This document shows positions 57,468-64,000 of a stretch of 64,000 bases of DNA, piece after piece (positions within the stretch are counted from its first letter, which is position 1; each line of letters begins with the position of its first letter). The translations under genes were made by a program, and so were the position numbers. This DNA comes from Acanthosepion pharaonis (Eukaryota > Mollusca > Cephalopoda > Sepiida > Sepiidae). The notes beneath the pieces are model-generated. The model saw nothing but the letters and a program-made list of their open reading frames with translations, did not search any database and was not told where the DNA came from. The DNA is taken from positions 798,501-862,500 of the forward strand of contig CAHIKZ030000958.1 of the NCBI GenBank assembly GCA_903632075.3, written 5' to 3'.

Positions 57468-57900
57468 TGAAGTAATGGTTAATAAGCTAAGTTGGCAATT
57501 CCTTCTATAGTGAGAGTTTGATACTCACTGGGTGCTCCTTGTAGCTTTATGCCAGACTGATGGTAATTGTAATATTAGCTGTTTCCTTATAAGGAAACAT
57601 TTAGCATTCATTGAACAAGCAACCATTGTTATTGTTGGTTGAAATTTATAAAATTCTACTATTAAAAGAGATTTCAGGAAAATTGGTTTCTCAAGTCCAC
57701 TAGTTGTTATCACTCTTTCCAGTATTAATGAATGTTTCTTTCTTAACCTTTTGTTTGAAGTAGTGTGGAACATGAACATCTTGATTATGTTGTTATTTTC
57801 CCCTTGAGTTACATGTGCTATTCATTTCAGTTGTTAGTGTTTTTGAAAGTCCTCAAGTGATGTGGTTTGTGTTAGTTGATAAACTTAATGAATATCTATA
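57468..57900 (+). mobile_element. Repeat family D, copy 2, with tRNA-like head
   Basis: A tRNA-like head (GTTAATAAGCTAAGTTGGC ... GAGAGTTTGATACTCACTGGG, 57478-57532) is followed by the body GGTAATTGTAATATTAGCTG ... GTTTCTCAAGTCCACTAG ... TTACATGTGCTATTCATTTCAG. The body also occurs at 42082 and 61209. Confidence 0.6.
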
Positions 57901-58139
57901 TGAGTGCACAGTGATATTACAAAGTAAATGAGTATTGGATATAATCATAAAGGTTTGTAAATGAATTGGGCAGATTCAAGTTATATTTGAATGATTGTAG
58001 CAAAGTATTATTGAATTAATACTGAATTCATTGTTTCTTGATAATAGACACCTAAATATGGCCAAAAGGTACTTGGTTAAAATGTTGTGTCTATAATAAC
58101 ATTCATAATATGCAAGATGAGAACAACAGTTCAGATAAA

Positions 58140-60250
58140 TTCAATTAGTAAAGTTTTATTGTCCTCAGTCAAGTTATTAATCCAGCAAAGCTTTGCAATG
58201 ACAAGTGCTGGAAAACTGCATTTAACCCATTAACCTTTATCACTCTGTATTTGACTTCATTTGCTGTGCAGAATGTTTATCCTGTCACGGAAGTTTACTC
58301 TGATCCTTGAATTTGAATTTATTTGAATTTCATAGTTGTGTTGTCATATCCTTCTATGGCAACAGAAAACACCTTTGAGTGAAATTAACAATAAAGATAC
58401 TGCAACTGAGAGACATTGAAAAAGAATGCAGTGGAAAGGGAAGTAATATTAATAATGCAGAGTGCTAAAGGTTAAGTGATGAAGACATTGAAACCAATAA
58501 CCCATGTTATCAAAAAGAGTGGCATATTTTGTTAAGTCCTTACTATGACAAAGTTTTCCCATATAAGTCTTTGAATATATAAATCAATTGGCAATCTAAG
58601 GGAGATAATTCTAGTACAGTAAAAAGTTACAAACAAAAAAGTACACTTGATGTATAAGAAAGTTAAATTAACTGTTTATATAACCAGTTATATCATAAGT
58701 AGGATTTATTAAATACATCAAAACTTTCACTTTAATTATGATTTAAATTGTAACACAGCAAATTCTGTCAGTAAATGGAAAAGGAAACAATAATAATGGT
58801 TTTATTTTAGTGTCCGCTGTATTTGAATTTGGTATACATAGTCATGATTTCAGATTTTCTTCTTATTACGCACTGACTTTACCACTACTCCCCTGCTTGG
58901 CTTTAATCATTGGAGTTGTGCAATAGACCTTGCAACAAGAAATAATCATTTATTTTTTCTAATTTTTTTCCATATTACTATAGATTAAGCACCTTAGGTT
59001 ACAAATATTTAAAAAAATACTAAATTTATATAAATTTACTAAGGAGGGTTCAGTTTGTATGTAAATTCATCATAAAGTTATCCCCCTATCAAGGCCAAAA
59101 ATAATATGCTTATACCAGCAGCAGCAGCAGTAAGAAAAGAGAAGTGGCGTTGAAGGGGGTCAAGCAGCAGCAGATTCACCAGCAGGCATGCAATAAGAAC
59201 ACGAAGTTTAAGACTCAATGCATATCACCAAATCAATTGTGTCCTATTGATAAATTGGCCATTTGAGAAAACTTTGATCAGCACAGGGGACGCTAATGAT
59301 GCATTTGAATTGCAGCAGTTGTGCTGGCTAATTTGAATGCCTTATATATGTGAAATTACTAAAAGAACTGAACAGTGAATGCAAGCAGTCTGGTGATTTT
59401 GGGCCTTGCTGACACAGTAATGAACCTTTGTGTAGACAATTGCAACAACACTTATGCCATTGGACATGATACCATTTCTCTTAATAGATCAGGTTAAGAA
59501 TTATTTCTTGCTGTTCAACCCCTGGCTATGGGTAAATAGTGAGTCAGCTGGAGCTCATCAACCCTGTAAAACACTCTAAAGAGAAGGTTTGTAACAAAAA
59601 TTTTACAGCTTGACAATTGTTTTGGTTGCTTTCATTTGCTGAGCCCATTAAGGAAAGACACTAAGCCTTAAGACTAAAGAAATATTTATGAAATAAAAAT
59701 TGTACAAAATAAACATTATCAATTTTAATGTAACTCACTATCCCTATTGAAATAACAATATGAATATGACATATAACTTCTCTTTATTGAAAGACAGATA
59801 CTTTATTTAATAAACACAGAATACTGCTGGTACAAGGACAGCTTTGTTATAAGAGGAAGATTGGTCAGTCTCTTATATATGCATGTGTTTATATGACTGT
59901 TGTATTGCTTTCCTGCATAGATTTAAAACTTCTCTCTCTTCCTACAAATCCTCTGCCCAATAGCTCCTTTATCTGTAATCTGTCAATATTAATTAGCATT
60001 CATTTTTCCTGATGCTGGCATAGGACACACACACTATCAAAAGACAGACATCAGCCTTATCTTGAAACATTCCAGATACATTTACAAGTAAAGAAAATTT
60101 CAACTATTTATCTTCTTACAAAAGGCAAACACTGACAGGATAAGGCTAATAAAAAGGAGTTAACCATAGTTGGGATCATCAAGTGAATGCCAATGATTCT
60201 TTCCTTAGTTGAATAGGATGTGCTTCACCAGGATAACATACAGTTTTGAA
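58140..60250. other. Repeat-poor stretch
   Basis: Few repeats. A short SINE-4-like piece (CCCCTGGCTATGGGTAAATAG, about 59519) is near 59475-59600. No reading frames of note. It contains the candidate regulatory segment at 59110-59430. Confidence 0.4.
59110..59430. promoter_or_regulatory. Candidate conserved non-coding element
   Basis: Balanced composition in a very AT-rich setting, no repeat partner, no open frame. It is dense with factor-like words: CTTTGATCA (TCF-like), GCTAATGATGCATTTGAAT (homeodomain/POU-like), CTATTGATAAATTGGCC, GGCTAATTTGAATGCC, and CAGCAG clusters (59118-59174). The pattern looks like a developmental enhancer. The assignment rests only on appearance. Confidence 0.2.
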
Positions 60251-60254
60251 TTCA

Positions 60255-60325
60255 GAGTTTTTACTTCTCCTAGTCTGGTTAGCCCAGTCTGTCCTACTAT
60301 TTACCCATAGGCTAATGTATTATAT
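60255..60325 (-). mobile_element. SINE-2 fragment
   Basis: Minus strand ATGGGTAAATAGTAGGACAGACTGG and ACCAGACTAGGAGAAG match 3395-3445. Confidence 0.5.
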
Positions 60326-60956
60326 TATGTTGAAAACCAACAACATTTCTTTGTTTAAGATTTTTTTATTCAAGTTGTCAATGATTCAAGCACATTTTTC
60401 TGGTTTCCAGGAATAAGTTGAACATAAATTGTCTAATATCTTCTAAACCCTTTTGGTTTTTATAAGTCATTATCAAAGAATTTTTTATGGATTCGTATAT
60501 ATAATTCATTGTGTTTCTTTCATGGTTTTTTAGGTTATGTCTTTGTCCATTGGTCAGTGTCACATTGCATTTTTCCAGGTATTGCACTTTCACACAACAA
60601 TTTGTGATGCTGCTTCATTTATTATCTTTTTATCTCATTATTATGAAATATATTTCATGTTTGTTTCTAAAGTGAATAAAAATTTATTGACATTGGGTTA
60701 TTTAAGGCTTCTAATATTTAATTTTTTTACAGTAATGTTTAGAAAGTATTTTTATGTTATTCATAATTATTTTGTCATATTTCTTTTGCATTTTGCTGTT
60801 ATGTTATTATGTTTTGCTGTTATGTTGGTGATATGCAATTTAATTGAGTTATTATTGAACAAATTAACCAAGATGATAATATGTTGATACACACTGTGTG
60901 ATGGAATTGTTATTATTAGAGAGACATTCTTCAAGTATATATATATATATATATTG

Positions 60957-61002
60957 TCATCCACAGACTGTTTTGCTGTATCACAGCTCATCAGTGTGGC
61001 TA
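60957..61002 (-). ncRNA. Hammerhead-ribozyme-like motif with one core change
   Basis: Minus strand: CCACA (60999-60995), CTGATGA (60994-60988), stem II GCTG-TGATA-CAGC (60987-60975 including a perfect 4-bp stem), AAAA where GAAA is required, CAGTC ending at 60966, then TGTGG (60965-60961), which pairs perfectly with CCACA as stem I. The cleavage triplet is GTC. Stem III would be only two pairs, as reported for Penelope-type hammerheads. The G-to-A change in the core should abolish cleavage. A (TA)n tract follows. Confidence 0.55.
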
Positions 61003-61158
61003 GATGTCTGGTTGCCTCTAGCTAGGATCAAAACCCAACTGAATTGGCATCAGTCGACAGGGATGAAGGTGAATTTAAGTGTATTTATTTTAGATAAACA
61101 CACAGTGACTTAGAGAACTCAATTCGATTTAACGTAAGAGTCTTAATCAATCGTTACT

Positions 61159-61159
<1 letters not shown>

Positions 61160-61209
<50 letters not shown>
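61160..61209. repeat. (TA)n microsatellite
   Basis: Adjoins repeat family D copy 3. Another TA tract is at 61614-61642. Confidence 0.95.
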
Positions 61210-61211
<2 letters not shown>

Positions 61212-61500
61212 TAATATTACTTATTTCCTTATAAGGAATCATTTGCCATTCATTGACCGAGCAACCAGTGCTACCATCAGTTGAAATTTGTAAAATCTTT
61301 CTATTAATATTTTTTCAGGAAAATAGGTTTCTCAGTCCACTAGCTTTCACAGCTTTAGTTTGAAATAGTGCATAATGTTAACATCTTGATTATGTCATTA
61401 TTTTCTGTTTGAGTTACATGTCCTATCCATTTTAGTTATTGACGTTGTTGGGGCTCCCAAAGTAAGGTTATTTTCTGTTATTTGATAAAGTTTTTGTTTG
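61209..61500 (+). repeat. Repeat family D, copy 3
   Basis: Begins ATGGTAATATTACTTATTTCC directly after the TA tract and runs parallel to 57557-57880 (GTTTCTCAGTCCACTAGC, AACATCTTGATTATG, TTACATGTCCTATCC). Confidence 0.6.
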
Positions 61501-61612
61501 TGATTCTGTATATATGTATGTCTTTGAGAAAATGGAGCTTGTCTTAGCAAGGACTCTGAAGTTTGAAGAAGGATAGTCCTTACTAAGACCTACAGGATTC
61601 ATTTGCTCAAAG

Positions 61613-61649
<37 letters not shown>

Positions 61650-62515
61650 TAACAATTTAGTCCACCATATCTTATTATAACTCTGCTTGTCCCTCCCTTG
61701 GTTAGCACGACCGTTACTCCCTGCCAATACCTAATGCATAATAAGCTATTCCACTCTGATCATGTGGAAAGATGGAAAAGACATATCAGAGATGCTACTT
61801 GGTTTCACTGAGAAAATGAAAGAAAGAAAGAAAGAAGGGAAGACAAAATTGTTTCAGTGCAATGGAAAAAGTTATCAATTTCAAATATTTTCATTTGTAC
61901 CACTTTACTTCTTTAAATAATGAAGAGCATTCACATTTATGATTGTTATTTCAATATTTTGTTAAAGTCATTAGGCTCAAATATTTAATAATGCAATAGG
62001 GGAATTTCTACGGATATTTTATTGTCATAGAACTTACCATGAGCTTATTTAGTCATTAACTTAAGAATTAAGATTCAACAGAAAATGCAAATAGGAAAAC
62101 CAGGTATTCCTGGTTTGAAATATTACTTAAAATTTTAGGATGAAACATTCTTGCTCAATGAGCTATAAAGCCAATAAGAATGAGATTTCTAGTTAAAACC
62201 AGATGTGGAATAATATCAGTGGAAGAGCTTAAAATTCCTGACACTCATAAAAGCCAAAAATACATATCAGCCAAAACATAGTAATAAAACCAAATATGAC
62301 AATTCTTGTTCGAACAACATGGAGAATAACTTTTTGCAATTCCAAATAACTGAAGAATAAGGAATGGTTTATATATTTTGTAAGTTTACTTCTGCTTTAA
62401 GAAAACCAAGTGCTTCATAAACATTGCTTACTGTCATAGTGAGCAAATGGTTGCAAAGGAAAAAACAAACAAGGATTAAAGTTCCAAAAGCATGTATTGA
62501 CCAATTTTCAGAATA
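61650..62515. other. Unannotated stretch
   Basis: AT-rich with a short (GAAA)n-like tract near 61820-61838. No gene or repeat was recognised. Confidence 0.5.
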
Positions 62516-62805
62516 CAATAAAACCTCAAATTAATGGTTATTAACAAGTTAATAAACAAACTCCTCAGAAATGTTAGTGTCCAGCTGGAACTCAAAATGC
62601 CCACACATAGCAAGCAAAGTCCGTTAGTTCCAGAATTGGCTGCTGTTGTTTACTGGCGCAATCAACAGACAGGGACTGGTAGTTCCAGGAATAGCATCTG
62701 TTGTTTACTTGAGCACTTGTCAGGTACACACATGCATCGTTTCTCGAACATTTTATACTGATTCTGGTACAGTATACAGTATTGTTTTTCATCAAGCCCT
62801 TCACT

Positions 62806-62991
62806 ATGGCACCCAATCATAATGGAGGTGAGAAAAGGAAACACACTAACCTTAGTATTGATGAAAAATTGGAACTTATTAAGAAGTTGGAGTCAGGAGT
62901 TTTCATGGCCAGAGTATGTGAGGAATATGGCATGAAAAAACAAACTGTAAGTGGTATATGTAGGAGTAAGGAAAAACTCCAAGCTATATAG
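62806..62991 (+). pseudogene. Tigger/pogo transposase N-terminus
   Basis: MAPNHNGGEKRKHTNLSIDE, then KLELIKKLESGVFMARVCEE and YGMKKQTVSGI, is the CENP-B-like N-terminal helix-turn-helix DNA-binding domain of pogo/Tigger transposases. The frame stops after 61 codons at the point where the nested insertion begins. The second DNA-binding domain and the DDE catalytic domain are absent. Confidence 0.75.
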
Positions 62992-63000
62992 TAACTTAAA

Positions 63001-63035
<35 letters not shown>

Positions 63036-63039
<4 letters not shown>

Positions 63040-63581
63040 GAAAAATATACTGAAAAAACAAACAAAAATCCTAATATGCGATTATGCTGTTTTAATGTTT
63101 AATGTCAACATCGGACGTTTCAGTCTAATAGACCATCTTCAGGACATATTCATAAAACATAATTAACATAGACCATGTACAATTCAACATGAAAAGACGA
63201 TGGACATAAAAGCAATACCAATCCAAACAGATAACTGAAATCTTTTATAAGATCAGCATTCCGCTTAAATATGATCACGCTAAATCATGTGGGCAATGTT
63301 GGGAAAACGTATTCCTAAAATTTGAGTATTTTGAATGAAAAAACGAAAAGAATTTTATTTTGATCTAAAACTTATATGTACGTTTGTCAAGCATTAATCT
63401 TGCTAGAAAAGGGGAAATATTAAAGAAGCCAGACAAACGGTAACAAATGTTAATTATGTTTTATGAATATGTCCTGAAGATGGTCTATTAGACCGAAACG
63501 TCCGACGTTGACATTAAACATTAAAACAGCATAATCGCATATTAGGATTTTTGTTTGTTTTTGCAGTATATTTTTCTTCAT
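63036..63581. mobile_element. Foldback element with hammerhead-like arms
   Basis: Arms of about 133 bp at 63036-63168 and 63448-63581 are near-perfect complements around a 279-bp centre without recognisable coding. Each arm carries (right arm, plus strand) ATGTC-CTGAAGA (63473-63479 core), hairpin GGTC-TATTA-GACC, GAAA, ACGT-CCG-ACGT style stem III, T, then GACAT, which pairs with ATGTC. One extra T lies between the core and stem II. It was inserted in a TA tract inside a Tigger element. Confidence 0.7.
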
Positions 63582-63610
63582 ACTGTCGGATCTATATCCA
63601 TATATTTGCT

Positions 63611-63615
<5 letters not shown>

Positions 63616-63665
<50 letters not shown>
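63616..63665. repeat. (TA)n microsatellite
   Basis: Right-hand TA tract of the nested insertion. The left one is 63007-63035. Confidence 0.95.
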
Positions 63666-63668
<3 letters not shown>

Positions 63669-63805
63669 ATTTACATTTATTTATAATAATTTTGTACTGT
63701 ACTGGGTGCTTTTAGACCATGAAAAATGTTTCAAGTTAATGGACAAACAGCTTTAATGGATGCCCCCCCCCAACTCTATTAGTCTGTTAAATTGAGGTTC
63801 CACTG

Positions 63806-64000
63806 TATATACATAGGTGTGTGAAAATGTGACAAAATTGGTGATAATTGCTTCTTTAGTTGCCATTGGTAAGGGAAGTGATTAGGTGTAAGGGTGTTGT
63901 TGGTAAGACTGGGTACAGGTAGCAGGTCAGTGGCTGAGGTCATGGTGGTGGTAACGAGAGAGGTCTGGAGTGAATATGAAGCTTGATCAAGCAGAATATC
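63806..64000. other. Window end, unannotated
   Basis: Contains GGTGGTGGTAACG and other GT/GG-rich words. No feature was recognised. Confidence 0.5.

Larger units (their letters stand above)
62516..63805 (+). mobile_element. pogo/Tigger-type transposon with a nested insertion
   Basis: TA-flanked. The right end, as reverse complement CAGTGGAACCTCAATTTAAC, is a typical Tigger terminal repeat. The left end CAATAAAACCTCAAATTAATGG matches it with substitutions. The transposase start is at 62806 (separate entry). A foldback element plus TA tracts (about 63005-63665) replaces most of the interior, and only about 140 bp of the 3' side remains. Confidence 0.75.

Noticed and set aside
59118..59132. (CAG)n coding repeat
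   Set aside because: Only about five units and no open frame around them.
1..64000. CRISPR arrays, bacterial operons or promoters
   Set aside because: Regular repeat-spacer arrays and prokaryotic gene organisation are absent, and the window is animal DNA.

Overview
This window is AT-rich, intron-like or intergenic animal DNA, and almost everything recognisable in it is transposon-derived. The mix of elements suggests a large metazoan genome, and my best guess is a cephalopod mollusc, probably an octopus: RTE/BovB-like and CR1/Jockey-like LINEs, Penelope-like elements, several tRNA- and 5S-rRNA-derived SINEs, mariner, Tc1, pogo and hAT transposons, and long (TA)n tracts. The organism is an inference from overall character, not from a diagnostic gene. 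I found no convincing host exon. The longest meaningful reading frame, 271 codons, belongs to a Tc1-type transposase. All similarity statements are from reading and memory; no search was run.

Layout. 0-11 kb: RTE tail fragments, several SINEs, a decayed Tc1/mariner-type element (5.76-6.86 kb) and a short mariner end (9.1 kb). 11.5-13.3 kb: a GC-richer block with LTR-like ends. 14.4 kb: a 301-bp hAT-type MITE. 18.2-18.7 kb: a Penelope-like remnant between inverted arms. 19-25 kb: LINE tails, a tRNA-Leu-like SINE, a mariner inserted in an RTE (21.5-23.1 kb), and a second, internally deleted mariner (24.9-26.1 kb). 25.6-26.9 kb: two 0.2-kb arms in inverted orientation. 27-31.5 kb: two copies of one 153-bp MITE, a hAT remnant with perfect 8-bp target duplications, and 5S-rRNA-derived SINEs. 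31.5-35.7 kb is poor in recognisable repeats and holds a small GC-rich spot. 36.8-43.1 kb: a CR1/Jockey-like tail and three RTE copies. 43.3-43.7 kb: a complex non-repeat segment with a near-palindrome. 46.9-52.9 kb: a Penelope-like element about 3 kb long with direct and inverted terminal repeats, a nearly complete Tc1 element (1674 bp) in the TA tract beside it, and another Penelope fragment. 53.9-56.0 kb: an RTE split by a SINE with a perfect 8-bp duplication, followed by a tandem array of the RTE tail. 57-61.5 kb: two further repeat copies and a repeat-poor stretch. 62.5-63.8 kb: a pogo/Tigger element broken by a foldback element.

The most notable theme is hammerhead-ribozyme-like cores (CTGANGA, a hairpin, then GAAA). 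They lie in or beside Penelope-like remnants or inverted-arm elements at 18.3/18.7, 46.9, 61.0, 63.1 and 63.5 kb. At two loci the arms differ from each other at paired positions yet keep the pairing. Other points of note are SINEs whose heads are 5S rRNA joined to a tRNA-like unit, and a Tc1 copy of a type I associate with fish and lampreys.
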